A stretch of DNA of 64,000 nucleotides from Actinoallomurus soli (GCF_024055715.1 NZ_JAMXMV010000008.1:62001-126000), one strand, 5' to 3'; numbered from the stretch's first letter, positions 17,560 to 26,349 are shown. Made by a program: numbers and translations. Notes: a model not told the origin generated them from the letters alone.

Positions 17560-18762
17560 TCAGGCCGCGAGACGTACGGTCTCGGGCTCCGCGTCCGGCT
17601 CCGGCTCGGCCGTCAGGACCATGAAGCGGCGTGCCGGGACGAACCGCGCGCTGGCCGCGATCAGCAGCGCGAGGACGACCGCGAGGCCCAGCCCGACCCG
17701 CAGCGAGGCCGCGTCCGCCAGGAACCCGATCACCACGGGCCCCAGGACGAGGCCGCCGTACCCGATCGCGCTCACCTGGCCGACCGCCGCGGCGGACCGG
17801 CCGGGCACGATCGAGCCGGCCACCGAGATCGTCGTCGGTACCACGGTGCAGACCATCAGCCCGGCGAGCCCGAATCCGACCAGCGCGAACGGCGTCGCCG
17901 GGGCGAGGACGACGACCGAGACGGCGACCGCCGTGCCCAGTCCCGCGTACGTCAGCAGCCGGCGCGTGCCCAGCCGGGCGCGGACGCGGTCGCCGACGAG
18001 CCGGCCGGCGAGCATGGCGGCCTCGAACAGCGGGTAGGCCAGGGCGGCGACCGACTGGGTGGCGCCGAGTTCACGGTTGAGGAACAGCCCGCTCCAGTCC
18101 GCGATCGTGCCCTCCATCATGAAGGCGACGAACGCCAGCGCGCCGATGAGGTAGACGACGAGCGGCAGCCGCGCGCGGCCCCGGCCCGCGGAGGCGGGCG
18201 CCCTGTCGTCGATGTACGTGCGGCCCACGACGACGATCGGAGCGAGAGCGATGATCGCCCCGCCGACGAGCGTCTCGCCGAACGACAGCCCGGCCGAGGC
18301 GCTGAAGGAGCCGATCAGGCCCCCGGAGATGGCGCCGGCGCACCATCCGGCGTGCATCCCGTTCATGATCGGTCGCCCGTAGGAACGTTCCACGGCGCTG
18401 CCCTGGGCGTTCATCCCGATGTCGGTCAGGCCGAACGTCATGCCGAACAGCGCGACCGCGGCGAACAGCAGCGGCCGGGTGGGCGCCAGGCCGATCAGCG
18501 CCACGCTGACCGCCGTCAGCGGTGCCGCGATCCGCAGGACGGCCGTGCCGCCCAGCCGCGCCATGACGCCGCGCAGCCCCTGCATCGCGATGATCGCGCC
18601 GATCCCCCAGACGAGGATGGCCGTCCCGACGTCGCCCTCGCTCATCCCGAACTTGTCCGCGAGGGCCGGCGTCCGTGACACCCAGACTCCGCAGAGCATG
18701 CCGGCCAGGGCGAACGTCAGCACGGTGCCCAGGCGGGCCCGGACGAGGACGCGAGACGTCAT
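17560..18762 (-). CDS. MFS transporter
   Basis: 400 residues with about twelve hydrophobic helices. The start at 18762 has a good AGAGGTGA upstream; an in-frame extension to 18930 lacks MFS features and is rejected. The N-terminal half carries WVSRTPALADKFGMSEG and the loop after helix 2, typical of the sugar/drug transporter group. The TetR gene 115 bases upstream is on the same strand, so the pair may be an exporter and its regulator. The substrate is unknown. Confidence 0.85.
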   Translation of the reverse strand: MTSRVLVRARLGTVLTFALAGMLCGVWVSRTPALADKFGMSEGDVGTAILVWGIGAIIAMQGLRGVMARLGGTAVLRIAAPLTAVSVALIGLAPTRPLLFAAVALFGMTFGLTDIGMNAQGSAVERSYGRPIMNGMHAGWCAGAISGGLIGSFSASAGLSFGETLVGGAIIALAPIVVVGRTYIDDRAPASAGRGRARLPLVVYLIGALAFVAFMMEGTIADWSGLFLNRELGATQSVAALAYPLFEAAMLAGRLVGDRVRARLGTRRLLTYAGLGTAVAVSVVVLAPATPFALVGFGLAGLMVCTVVPTTISVAGSIVPGRSAAAVGQVSAIGYGGLVLGPVVIGFLADAASLRVGLGLAVVLALLIAASARFVPARRFMVLTAEPEPDAEPETVRLAA

Positions 18763-18877
18763 GATTTCACCTCTCTCTTTTTTGCCGTGGTGCGCACGGA
18801 AGGACCGGCGCCCGCGGTGGGCGCCGGTGTGGTCGTGGTGGGCCGGCCGGTGTGGTCCGGCCGTGGTGGTCGGCTCG

Positions 18878-19399
18878 CTAAAGCGTGTCGAGCAGCCGTT
18901 CGCGCAGCGTCTCCAGCTGCGCCTCGTCATAGAGGCCGGGGTCGTGCATCACGACCTCCCACAGCCCCTCGGCCGCCAGTCGCGCGATCTGGGCGGCGAC
19001 CGGATCCGGGTCGTCGGCAGGGTCCCGGTCGTGCCAGCGGTGCATCGCCTCGCGAATCTGGGCGAGCAGGGCCGGGTCGGCCGCCGCCGCGCTGACCGTC
19101 GCCCATCGTCGGAGCAGCCGCGACTGGTCGCGGTCCATGACGACGGCGAAGTTCGCCTCGACGAAGGCCCGCGTGTACGAGCCGGGGCCGCCCGTCTCGT
19201 ACGAGGCGATCAGCGCGTCGAACTCCTCGACCAGCCGCTCCACCAGCCCTCTGATCAGGGCCTCCTTGTTCGGGAAGTGGTAGAGGAGCCCGCCCTTGCT
19301 GACCTGGGCGCGCTCGGCGACCGCGGACAGCGTGAGCGCCTGGGTGCCCTGCTCGCACAGCAGGGCCTCGGCGGCATCGAGAAGAGCATCGCGTTTCAT
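18878..19399 (-). CDS. TetR-family regulator
   Basis: 173 residues. The helix-turn-helix covers about 1-48 (ALLDAAEALLCEQG, LTLSAVAERAQVSKGGLLYHFPNKEAL). The C-terminal domain, with TRAFVEANFAVVMDRDQSRLL and EGLWEVV, belongs to the TetR group often found beside MFS exporters. The start follows a TATAGT -10 by nine bases, and that box overlaps a strong palindrome, suggesting autoregulation. The MFS gene downstream is the likely second target. Confidence 0.88.
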   Translation of the reverse strand: MKRDALLDAAEALLCEQGTQALTLSAVAERAQVSKGGLLYHFPNKEALIRGLVERLVEEFDALIASYETGGPGSYTRAFVEANFAVVMDRDQSRLLRRWATVSAAAADPALLAQIREAMHRWHDRDPADDPDPVAAQIARLAAEGLWEVVMHDPGLYDEAQLETLRERLLDTL

Positions 19400-19408
19400 A
19401 ACACTCGT

Positions 19409-19432
19409 ACTATACCGTCCGGACGGTACAGT
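19409..19432 (-). promoter_or_regulatory. TetR operator overlapping a leaderless -10 box
   Basis: The core TACCGTCCGGACGGTA (19413-19428) is a perfect 16-bp palindrome. With three more paired bases on each side after one mismatch it spans 19409-19432. The minus-strand -10 TATAGT (19414 to 19409) lies in its edge and ends nine bases before the ATG at 19399. A bound dimer would block RNA polymerase. Its outer end touches the stop codon of the next TetR gene. Confidence 0.7.
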
Positions 19433-20019
19433 TATTCCCCGATACCGACAGACCGGGCGATGAGTGACGCGACGTCCAGCGCCGCGGCGTCGTCCAGGGG
19501 GGCGTTCCGGAATAGCAGGCGGTACCAGAGCACGCCGTAGACCACGTCGTGCAGCAGACCGAGATCCGTGCCGGCGGGAATCTCGCCGCGCGCCACGGCC
19601 TGGTCCAGGACGGTGTTCAGGGCGGACCGGCGGCCGGCGAGGAAGTGATCGCGGAAGGTCTCGGCGAAGCCCGGATCGAGCAGCGACTGGGCCAGCAGGC
19701 CCTTCAGTATCGGCCCTTCCGACTCCTGCATCCCGTACGTCCGGCGGAGGAAGGCGGTCAGGTCGGCTTCGAGCGCGCCTTCGTCGGGGATCGGGATGCC
19801 CTCCGCCGCCACGGCGAGCAGCGCGTCCAGCGCGACCTCCGCCTTGGACCGCCACCAGCGGTAGATCGTCTGCTTGCCGACCCCGGCCCGCGCCGCGATC
19901 CCCTCCATCGTCAGCTCGCCGTAGCCGCGCTCCAGGAGCTCGTCGTGCGTCGCCTTGAGGATCGCCTGCCGGGCCGCCTCGCTGCGCGGGCGGCCGGGGC
20001 GCCGGGTGCCGTCGGCCAT
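19432..20019 (-). CDS. TetR-family regulator (TetR_C_33-like), controls the divergent SDR
   Basis: 195 residues. The RRPGRPRSEAARQAIL start is typical of this TetR group. The helix-turn-helix is LTMEGIAARAGVGKQTIYRWW (about 35-55). The C-terminal domain holds FLRRTYGMQESEGPILKGLLAQ and GVLWYRLLFRNAPLDD, as in the common actinobacterial group near short-chain dehydrogenases. It is divergent from the SDR gene, with two palindromes between, so repression of itself and the SDR is likely. Confidence 0.9.
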   Translation of the reverse strand: MADGTRRPGRPRSEAARQAILKATHDELLERGYGELTMEGIAARAGVGKQTIYRWWRSKAEVALDALLAVAAEGIPIPDEGALEADLTAFLRRTYGMQESEGPILKGLLAQSLLDPGFAETFRDHFLAGRRSALNTVLDQAVARGEIPAGTDLGLLHDVVYGVLWYRLLFRNAPLDDAAALDVASLIARSVGIGE

Positions 20020-20033
20020 ACCCCCACTTTACA

Positions 20034-20073
20034 AGACGGTGCGTCTCGGATTAAATTACGAGACGAAGCGTCT
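20034..20073. promoter_or_regulatory. Twin TetR operators between the TetR and SDR genes
   Basis: Two 13-bp palindromes, AGACGGTGCGTCT (20034-20046) and AGACGAAGCGTCT (20061-20073), have centres 27 bp apart. Together they form a larger inverted repeat with 13 of 15 matching bases per arm. The AT-rich GGATTAAATTA between them is a likely -10 zone. The position between divergent genes fits a shared repressor site. Confidence 0.7.
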
Positions 20074-20091
20074 AGAAACTTGGAGACATTG

Positions 20092-20784
20092 ATGCGCGTC
20101 GTCGTGCTGGGCGGTACGTCGGGTGTCGGACTGGCGATCGCCGAGAGCTGTGCCGCGAACGGTGACGAGGTGCTCGTGACCGGGCGCGACCCGGAGAAGC
20201 TGAAGGCCGCCGCGGCGAAGGTCGCCGTGGCCGAGGCCGTGGACGGGCGGTCGGCGGAGGACGTCCGGGCGTTCTTCGCGCGGCACGGCCGGTTCGACCA
20301 CCTGGTGCTCGCGCTGAGCGGCGCGAGCGGCGGGGGCCCGTTGCGGGACCTGAGGATGGACGATCTGCGGGCCGGTTTCGAGGGCAAGGTCTTCCCGCAC
20401 CTCATCGCCGCGCAGGCGGCCCTCGACACGATCGCCGAGGAGGGGTCGATCACGTTCATCACCTCCACCAGCGCCCAGGGCTCCATGCCCGGCACGGCGG
20501 GCCTGGCGGCGATCAACGGGGCGCTGGAGCGGGCCGTGCCGCCGCTGGCCGCCGAGCTCGCGCCGATCCGCGTCAACGCGGTCTCGCCCGGCGTGATCGA
20601 CACGCCGTGGTGGTCCTTCCTGCCCGAGGAGCAGCGGCGCGAGCAGTTCGCGGCCTACGCCGAGCAGACGCCCGTCCGCCGGGTCGGCCGCCCCCAGGAC
20701 GTCGCCGACGCGGTTCGCTACCTGATGGGCGCCGGCTTCGTCACGGGTCGGGTGCTCATCTGCGACGGCGGCCTGACCCTGTAG
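20092..20784 (+). CDS. Atypical SDR-fold protein lacking the Tyr-x-x-x-Lys motif
   Basis: 230 residues. The Rossmann glycine motif GGTSGVG is at 8-14, and the C-terminal RVNAVSPGVIDTP and VTGRVLICDGG match SDRs. Where active SDRs have YxxxK this protein has GLAAINGALE, so the Tyr and Lys are absent, although the preceding Ser-rich ITSTSAQGS strand remains. Similar forms exist in other bacteria, and their reaction is not established. It may bind NAD(P) without classic dehydrogenase activity. GGAGA precedes the ATG. It is divergent from its likely TetR repressor. Confidence 0.8.
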   Translation: MRVVVLGGTSGVGLAIAESCAANGDEVLVTGRDPEKLKAAAAKVAVAEAVDGRSAEDVRAFFARHGRFDHLVLALSGASGGGPLRDLRMDDLRAGFEGKVFPHLIAAQAALDTIAEEGSITFITSTSAQGSMPGTAGLAAINGALERAVPPLAAELAPIRVNAVSPGVIDTPWWSFLPEEQRREQFAAYAEQTPVRRVGRPQDVADAVRYLMGAGFVTGRVLICDGGLTL

Positions 20785-20907
20785 CCTCGCGGCCCGCCAC
20801 CGCACGGCGTCCGCCCGCACCGCACGGGCGTCCTCGTCGTGGGTGTCCGTCCGCGCCGCCCCGAAGCGTCCGGACCCGCCGCCGTGGCCCGACGGCGGCG
20901 GCGCGGA

Positions 20908-20913
20908 TAGGCT
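20908..20913 (+). promoter_or_regulatory. -10 box TAGGCT, probable leaderless promoter of the cysteine desulfurase
   Basis: TAGGCT ends nine bases before the ATG at 20923. There is no Shine-Dalgarno sequence between. Confidence 0.45.
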
Positions 20914-20922
20914 GAGGCCGCC

Positions 20923-22077
20923 ATGGTGTACCTGGATCACGCGGCGACCACGCCGATGCTGCCCGAGGCGATCGAGGCGATGACCGCGGAGCTCGCGCGC
21001 ATCGGCAACCCCTCCTCGCTGCACGCCTCCGGCCGCCGGGCCCGGCGCGTCGTCGAGGAGTCGCGGGAGGTCATCGCCGAGTCGCTGGGCGCACGGCCGA
21101 GCGAGGTCGTCTTCACCAGCGGCGGCACGGAGGCCGACAACCTCGCGCTCAAGGGCATCTTCTGGACCCGCCGGGGCGCCGATCCGGCCCGGACCCGCGT
21201 GCTGGTCAGCGCCATCGAGCACCACGCCGTTCTCGACTCGGCACAGTGGCTCGCCGACCACCAGGGGGCGAGCGTCGAGTACCTGCCGGTCGACGCCGAC
21301 GGCCGGGTCCGGCCCGACGTCCTGCGCGCCGCCGTCGACCGCGACCCCGCCACGGTCGCGGTCGTCAGCGTCATGTGGGCCAACAACGAGGTCGGCACCG
21401 TCCAGCCGATCGCCGAGCTGGCCGCGATCGCCCGCGAGCACGGCATCCCGTTCCACAGCGACGCCGTTCAGGCGGTCGCGCAGCTCCCCGTCGCCTTCGC
21501 CACGGACGCGATGACCGTCACCGGGCACAAGATCGGCGGCCCGGTCGGCGCCGGCGCCCTGCTGCTCGCCAAGGGCCTCGACCCCGTTCCCGTCCTGCAC
21601 GGCGGCGGCCAGGAGCGCGACGTGCGGTCCGGCACCCTGGACGCCGCCGCGATCGCCGGGTTCGCCGCCGCGATGCACGTCGCGGTCTCCCGGCGGGCCG
21701 CCGAGGCGGAGCGCCTGGCGAAGCTCCGCGACGACCTCATCGACCGCGTCCGCAAGGCCGTACCCGACGTCGTGCTCAACGGCGACCCCGAGGACCGGCT
21801 CCCCGGCAACGCCCACCTGTCCTTCCCCGGCTGCGAGGGCGACGCCCTGCTGATGCTGCTCGACGCCCGGGAGGTCGAGTGCTCGACCGGGTCGGCGTGC
21901 TCGGCGGGCGTCGCCGAACCCAGTCACGTGCTCCTCGCGATGGGCGCCGACCTGCCGCGGGCGCGCGGCTCGCTGCGGTTCTCCCTCGGCCACACGAGCA
22001 CGCAGGCCGACGTCGACGCCGTCGCCGAGGCCATCGCCCCCGTCGTCGAGCGCGCCCGCCGCGCCGGCGCCGCCTGA
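20923..22077 (+). CDS. Cysteine desulfurase (NifS/IscS family)
   Basis: 384 residues. A PLP enzyme that takes sulfur from cysteine as an enzyme-bound persulfide. The PLP lysine is Lys203 in [10 protein letters not shown] and the persulfide cysteine Cys326 in STGSACSAG. The N-terminal [10 protein letters not shown] and the HHAVLDS histidine loop are typical. Its usual actinobacterial neighbour is mnmA, which needs sulfur for tRNA 2-thiouridine, and mnmA lies 2.9 kb downstream on the same strand. I infer that it feeds MnmA. Three minus-strand genes now separate the two. Confidence 0.94.
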   Translation: MVYLDHAATTPMLPEAIEAMTAELARIGNPSSLHASGRRARRVVEESREVIAESLGARPSEVVFTSGGTEADNLALKGIFWTRRGADPARTRVLVSAIEHHAVLDSAQWLADHQGASVEYLPVDADGRVRPDVLRAAVDRDPATVAVVSVMWANNEVGTVQPIAELAAIAREHGIPFHSDAVQAVAQLPVAFATDAMTVTGHKIGGPVGAGALLLAKGLDPVPVLHGGGQERDVRSGTLDAAAIAGFAAAMHVAVSRRAAEAERLAKLRDDLIDRVRKAVPDVVLNGDPEDRLPGNAHLSFPGCEGDALLMLLDAREVECSTGSACSAGVAEPSHVLLAMGADLPRARGSLRFSLGHTSTQADVDAVAEAIAPVVERARRAGAA

Positions 22078-22150
22078 CCCGTTCGAGCGGCTCCGCCGCC
22101 TGATCCGTTCGAGCGCCCGCCCGTGTGACCCGTTCGGGCGCCCGCCCGCG
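22075..22150 (+). repeat. Three tandem imperfect 25-26 bp repeats at the desulfurase stop codon
   Basis: Units begin at 22075, 22101 and 22126 with TGANCCGTTCGNGCG, followed by a C/G-rich half. The first unit includes the TGA stop codon of the desulfurase. Each unit would supply another TGA. No function is evident; tandem duplication by slippage is the simplest explanation. Confidence 0.6.
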
Positions 22151-22190
22151 GGACCCCGCCGGGCGCGCCCGCACGGGCGGCGCGGCCCCC

Positions 22191-22850
22191 TCAGCCCGCG
22201 GGCCAGCCGCACTCCGAGCAGAACTTCGCGTCACCGAGCTGATTACCGCAGTTCGTGCAGTACTTCTTCAGCGCCGTCGGCGCGGCGGCCATGGGAGTGC
22301 CGCAGTTCCGGCAGAACTTCCCGCCGCCCGACTCCTGATGACAGTGGTGGCACAGCCCGGTCGCCTGCTGTTGGTACTCGACGCCCCTCGTCCAGTCCTG
22401 CGCCGCGATCCTGTCGCGCACCTGGTCGACCTGGGCCGCCGCCTGCATTCCCGCGATCTCCTGGTCGAGCCGCGGCGCGCACGTCGCGCAGAGCCCGCGT
22501 TCGGCGTTCCAGCAGATCTGGTCGCAGACCCACTGCCCGCAGCGGTGGCACTGGGTGAAGTGCGGCTTCATCTGCTCGACGGCCTTGGCGAGCGCCTTGT
22601 CCCGCGTCGAGCCGCGGGTGCCGCTGCGCAGCCACTGGGCGTCGAAGCCCAGGTTGGCTGCCTTGCTGCCGACCTCACCGCCGAGCAGGTCACCGCCCAT
22701 CTGCAGCAGCCGCCCGCCGAAGCCCGTCACCGAGTGCTGGAACGGCGAGGTGTAGCCGTTGCCGCAGCGCTTGCAGAAGAACTCGAACTGGTACCCCTCG
22801 TTCGTCGAGCGGTCCTGGTAGTTGTCGGTGAAGAACACCATGTCGGCCAT
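22191..22850 (-). CDS. Multi-zinc-ribbon protein
   Basis: 219 residues with repeated CxxC pairs: CKRC near residue 26, CHRC and CATC in the middle, and CHHC, CRNC, CTNC and CSEC in the last 60 residues. The C-terminus is thus a set of double zinc ribbons, ending KFCSECGWPAG. The first 60 residues (YQFEFFCKRCGNGYTSPFQ) resemble zinc-ribbon proteins often encoded near envelope or stress genes. No catalytic domain is seen; a protein- or RNA-binding role is only a guess. It is convergent to the cysteine desulfurase. Confidence 0.75.
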   Translation of the reverse strand: MADMVFFTDNYQDRSTNEGYQFEFFCKRCGNGYTSPFQHSVTGFGGRLLQMGGDLLGGEVGSKAANLGFDAQWLRSGTRGSTRDKALAKAVEQMKPHFTQCHRCGQWVCDQICWNAERGLCATCAPRLDQEIAGMQAAAQVDQVRDRIAAQDWTRGVEYQQQATGLCHHCHQESGGGKFCRNCGTPMAAAPTALKKYCTNCGNQLGDAKFCSECGWPAG

Positions 22851-22955
22851 GTGCGCCCCCTCGGCGGCAGGTTCCCCCGGTGGATACCTGACTTACTGGG
22901 ACGCATCGGCCCGCGCTCGCGTCGCCGACGGCGATGGCCGGGTTCGGCCAGAACC

Positions 22956-23957
22956 TTACGGCTGGTACGGCTCCAGGACCTGCCACGCCGGGTCCGGCTG
23001 GGACGAGACCTTGGCCCGGCCCTCCGACCAGCCCGCCGCCAGCTGGTCGAGCTCGGCGACCGCGCCGGAGTCCGGATCGGCGTACAGGTGGAACACCCGC
23101 CGTCCGTCGCCGCTCTCGTACGCCGCCAGGACGACCCGCCCGCCCATCGCCTCGATCGCCTTCTCGAAGTCCCGGAGCGCCGACGCCGAGGGCTCGACCG
23201 GGAGCCGGTCCGGGTTCGCGTGGGCGTACGGCAGCGTCACCGCGACGTACAGGTCGCACAGCGGGTGGTCCTGCCGGTGCAGCGGGAAGCGTACGGCCAC
23301 CCGCGCCGCGTGGCCCAGCGGCGTACGGCCCTCGCCGGTCAGCCATGCCGGCTCGCGGAAGGGGGCCGCGATCTGCTCGACCACCGCGGACAGCATCGAT
23401 GGCGGCAGCGCGTCCATCGGCTCCTCGGTGACGGCCACGACGTTGCCGATCCACCGCGCGACGTCGTCCTCGCCCAGCGCCCAGTCCAGCACGCGGTACG
23501 TGAGGGTGAGCTGCGTCTCCTCCGGCACGAACAGGAAGTCGGGGTGATAGGCGGTGACGTCGACGCGGGCCCGCCGGGTGTCCGCGCGCAGGCCCAGCCG
23601 CACGTAGCTCAGGTCGAACTCGTGCTCTTCGAGCTGCAGCTTGCCCTCCAGCATGGCCGGGTCGGCGGCCCGCGCCGGGCGGTACTCCCAGCCGTCGTCC
23701 GGGGCCGCCTGATACCAGCGCTCCGCGATCCCGCGCAGCTCGCCGACCCCGCCGCCGCTCACGGTCAGGCTCGGCCCGGGGCCGATCTCCCACTCGAGAT
23801 CGGGATGCATCGCCTCGATGCGCGTGGCCAGCTGCTGGGCGAGGTCGTCGGGAACGCCGTCGTTCAGCCGTTCCCGTGCCTCCGGCCACCACTCCCAGAA
23901 CCGGGCGATGGCTGGGTCGGACGAAGGCGTCCCTGGAGAGCGTCGGAAGATTCCCAT
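22956..23957 (-). CDS. Hypothetical protein, resembles DUF695-type proteins
   Basis: 333 soluble residues, rich in Glu and Trp. The C-terminal 100 residues (LRDFEKAIEAMGGRVVLAAYESGDGRRVFHLYAD) resemble DUF695 sequences, and the front contains FWEWWPEARERLND. No catalytic motif is recognised. It lies 105 bases upstream of the zinc-ribbon gene on the same strand, and both could be one transcript. The name is a weak family resemblance only. Confidence 0.6.
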   Translation of the reverse strand: MGIFRRSPGTPSSDPAIARFWEWWPEARERLNDGVPDDLAQQLATRIEAMHPDLEWEIGPGPSLTVSGGGVGELRGIAERWYQAAPDDGWEYRPARAADPAMLEGKLQLEEHEFDLSYVRLGLRADTRRARVDVTAYHPDFLFVPEETQLTLTYRVLDWALGEDDVARWIGNVVAVTEEPMDALPPSMLSAVVEQIAAPFREPAWLTGEGRTPLGHAARVAVRFPLHRQDHPLCDLYVAVTLPYAHANPDRLPVEPSASALRDFEKAIEAMGGRVVLAAYESGDGRRVFHLYADPDSGAVAELDQLAAGWSEGRAKVSSQPDPAWQVLEPYQP

Positions 23958-24203
23958 GGTGCGGCCAATCGTACGGCCGGCAGTGACCTCTCCAGCCTAT
24001 TCAGGCCCGATTCCCCACCCGGATCTCACGACCCGGACGCCCGGCGAAAATCGCCCACAGTGACCGGCCGTACACGAAGCGACTTGACAGGCGCGCCGCT
24101 GTAGGAGAACCTAGTGACCACTAGCCGACCTCATCGGGGTCTGGAAGTGAAGCCGGGAACCCCCGCACAGCCGGGAGCCCGGCTTCGCGCATTTCTCCTG
24201 GGA

Positions 24204-24821
24204 TTACGTCACCTCGATCAGACTCGTGTGAGGTGCGTACCACCTCGACCAGTTGTCCTTGCCCTCCACGAGATCGCGCCGCCAGGCCGCCGCCGCGGCG
24301 TCGGCCTTCCAAAGGCCGGGGGCCGCCGAGGCCGGCGCCTGGTCGACGGGGAGAGCGAGATCCAGGAAGCCGCCGTCGCGCAGCCGCCCGATCGTGCGGG
24401 CGTCCCTTGCCCGGAGCTTCGCGTCCTCGCGCTGCTCCAGCAAGATGCCGCCCGCAGCCTCCTTGGCCGCAAGATGGGGGAGGAACTCCCAGAGGATCTT
24501 GGCCCGTATTCGCTCTCGCGACTTGGGGTCGGCGTATCCCGACGTCCAGCCCACGGCGAAGCGCGTGCCGCGCAGGCTCGCGAGCGCGGCGGCCAGTTCG
24601 TGTTTGCGGTGCCGGTCTCTGATCCGCGACAGGTGTAGCCGCCGGTGCCCCTTGGAGTCGACGTCCTCGTCGCGCAGGAGAGCGTGAAGCACCGCTTCGG
24701 ACTGGGCGAGCTGCGCGCTTTCGATGATCGCCGCCGCGACGAGGTAGAGGCCGGGCCGGGCGAGCGTCGGCTCGGCGTCGGCCTCGTCCAGGTATGCAAA
24801 GGATCCCACGCGGCGCACCAT
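24204..24821 (-). CDS. Hypothetical protein, possible DUF3800/RNase H-like fold
   Basis: About 205 residues from MVRRVGSFAYLDEAD; the frame is also open from 24884. An acidic pair follows a hydrophobic strand (FAYLDEAD), a second strand LYLVAAAII follows, and near the end is LWKADAAAAAWRRDL. This order recalls DUF3800 proteins, which begin with YxDES-like strands and end with an ADxxA helix, but the match is weak. Arg and charged content is high. The gene seems isolated; a 14-bp palindrome CTAGTG-AC-CACTAG lies downstream at 24111-24124. Confidence 0.5.
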   Translation of the reverse strand: MVRRVGSFAYLDEADAEPTLARPGLYLVAAAIIESAQLAQSEAVLHALLRDEDVDSKGHRRLHLSRIRDRHRKHELAAALASLRGTRFAVGWTSGYADPKSRERIRAKILWEFLPHLAAKEAAGGILLEQREDAKLRARDARTIGRLRDGGFLDLALPVDQAPASAAPGLWKADAAAAAWRRDLVEGKDNWSRWYAPHTSLIEVT

Positions 24822-24932
24822 AGAGGACGCCGGAACGCTCTGTGTGTGGATCGCTACAGATCGCAGCCAAGATTGGCTGTTCATTCCGATAAGTCGTTAA
24901 TCGTGGCTGAGCGGTCGGTGGGTGGGAGCGCG

Positions 24933-24938
24933 TACCCT
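24933..24938 (+). promoter_or_regulatory. -10 box TACCCT, probable leaderless promoter of mnmA
   Basis: TACCCT ends ten bases before the ATG at 24949 and no ribosome binding site is visible. It gives mnmA its own promoter, needed since the upstream gene is on the other strand. Confidence 0.4.
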
Positions 24939-24948
24939 CGTGTGGGTC

Positions 24949-26040
24949 ATGACTCTTCGCGTACTCGCCGCCATGTCGGGCGGTGTCGACTCCGCCGTGG
25001 CCGCCGCCCGTGCCGCCGAGGCCGGTCACGAGGTGACCGGCGTGCACCTCGCGCTCTCGTCCAACCCGCAGTCGTACCGCACCGGCGCGCGGGGGTGCTG
25101 CACGCTGGAGGACGCCCGCGACGCTCGCCGGGCGGCCGACGTGATCGGCATTCCCTTCTACGTGTGGGACATGGCCGAGCGGTTCGACCGCGACGTCGTC
25201 CAGGACTTCGTCGCCGAGTACGCCGCGGGCCGGACGCCCAACCCGTGCCTGCGCTGCAACGAGAAGATCAAGTTCCAGGCGCTGCTGGACAAGGCGCTGG
25301 CGCTCGGCTTCGACGCGGTCTGCACCGGCCACCACGCCCGGCTGGCCGACGGGGTGCTGCGCCGCAGCGTCGACCTCGGCAAGGACCAGTCCTACGTCCT
25401 GGCGGTCTGCACGCGCGAGCAGTTGGCGCACGCGATGTTCCCCCTCGGCGACACCACCAAGGCGGAGGTGCGCCGGGAGGCCGAGCGGCGCGGGCTGGCG
25501 GTCGCCGACAAGCCGGACAGCCACGACATCTGCTTCATCGCCGACGGTGACACGCAGCGCTTCCTCGCCGACCGGATCGGCGCGGAGAAGGGCCCGATCG
25601 TCGACACGTCGGGCGAGGTCCTCGGCGAGCACGACGGCGCGTACGCCTACACGATCGGCCAGCGCAAGGGCCTGCGGCTCGGCCGCCCGGCGCCCGACGG
25701 CCGGCCGCGCTACGTCCTCGACATCTCGCCGGTGACCAACACGGTGACGGTCGGCCCGCGCGAGGCCCTCGACGTCCACGAGATCCACGGTGAACGCCCG
25801 GTCTGGCTGGGCGAGCCGCTCGCCGCGCCGCACGACTGCCAGGTGCAGCTGCGGGCGCACGGCGAGGTGTACGACTGCACGGCGACGCCGGACGGGGACG
25901 TGCTGCGGATCGCGCTGCGCACCCCGGCGCGCGGGGTGGCCAAGGGCCAGGCGGCCGTGCTGTACGACGGCGACCGGGTGCTGGGCTCCGCGACGATCGC
26001 GGCGACGTTCGCGGCGAGCGCCGTACGGGCCGGCGCCTGA
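24949..26040 (+). CDS. mnmA: tRNA-specific 2-thiouridylase MnmA
   Basis: 363 residues. MnmA puts sulfur on U34 of Lys, Glu and Gln tRNAs, using ATP and a persulfide relay. The PP-loop SGGVDS is at residues 10-15. The catalytic cysteines are Cys100 ([12 protein letters not shown]) and Cys195 (SHDICFI), corresponding to Cys102 and Cys199 of the E. coli enzyme. GKDQSYVL and YTIGQRKGL are also typical. A start nine codons upstream is possible, but [12 protein letters not shown] fits homologues. The sulfur donor is probably the desulfurase at 20923. Confidence 0.96.
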   Translation: MTLRVLAAMSGGVDSAVAAARAAEAGHEVTGVHLALSSNPQSYRTGARGCCTLEDARDARRAADVIGIPFYVWDMAERFDRDVVQDFVAEYAAGRTPNPCLRCNEKIKFQALLDKALALGFDAVCTGHHARLADGVLRRSVDLGKDQSYVLAVCTREQLAHAMFPLGDTTKAEVRREAERRGLAVADKPDSHDICFIADGDTQRFLADRIGAEKGPIVDTSGEVLGEHDGAYAYTIGQRKGLRLGRPAPDGRPRYVLDISPVTNTVTVGPREALDVHEIHGERPVWLGEPLAAPHDCQVQLRAHGEVYDCTATPDGDVLRIALRTPARGVAKGQAAVLYDGDRVLGSATIAATFAASAVRAGA

Positions 26041-26046
26041 GAGGTC

Positions 26047-26349
26047 TCAGGGGCGCTGCCGGGCCGTTCGCACGATGCGTTCGAGCGCGGCGGCGTGGGC
26101 CGCGAACGCCTCGTGTCCGTGGTCGGTGAGCCGGACGAGCGTCCGGCGCGCGGCGCCGGAGCGTTCCTTGCGGACGGCCACGTACCCGGCGTTCTCCAGG
26201 GCCGTGATCTGCTTGGAGAGGGCCGAGTCGCTCGTGCCGATCGTCTCGCGGAGGAACCGGAACTCCACCCACTCGGCCGGGGCGAGGAGGGCCACGATCG
26301 ACAGCCTCGCCGGCACGTGGAGGAACTCGTCGAAACCTTCCTCCATCAT
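26047..26349 (-). CDS. Small winged-helix (MarR-like) regulator
   Basis: 100 residues, little more than a winged helix: FDEFLHVPARLSIVALL, then SALSKQITALENAGYV as recognition helix and RTLVRLTDHGHEAF as wing. Such 100-residue regulators are frequent in actinobacteria. Its ATG overlaps the stop of the membrane protein upstream (ATGA), so both are made from one mRNA starting near 26786. The perfect twin operators upstream of that operon are the likely target. Confidence 0.85.
   Translation of the reverse strand: MMEEGFDEFLHVPARLSIVALLAPAEWVEFRFLRETIGTSDSALSKQITALENAGYVAVRKERSGAARRTLVRLTDHGHEAFAAHAAALERIVRTARQRP

Noticed and set aside
20056-22212. Open frame of 718 codons on the minus strand over the SDR and desulfurase
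   Set aside because: It runs antisense through two well-identified genes and across their promoters, which is not compatible with a real gene.
24114-24638. Plus-strand frame preceded by a TTGACA at 24084-24089
   Set aside because: The TTGACA looks like a good -35, but there is no matching -10, and the frame is antisense to a more protein-like minus-strand gene.
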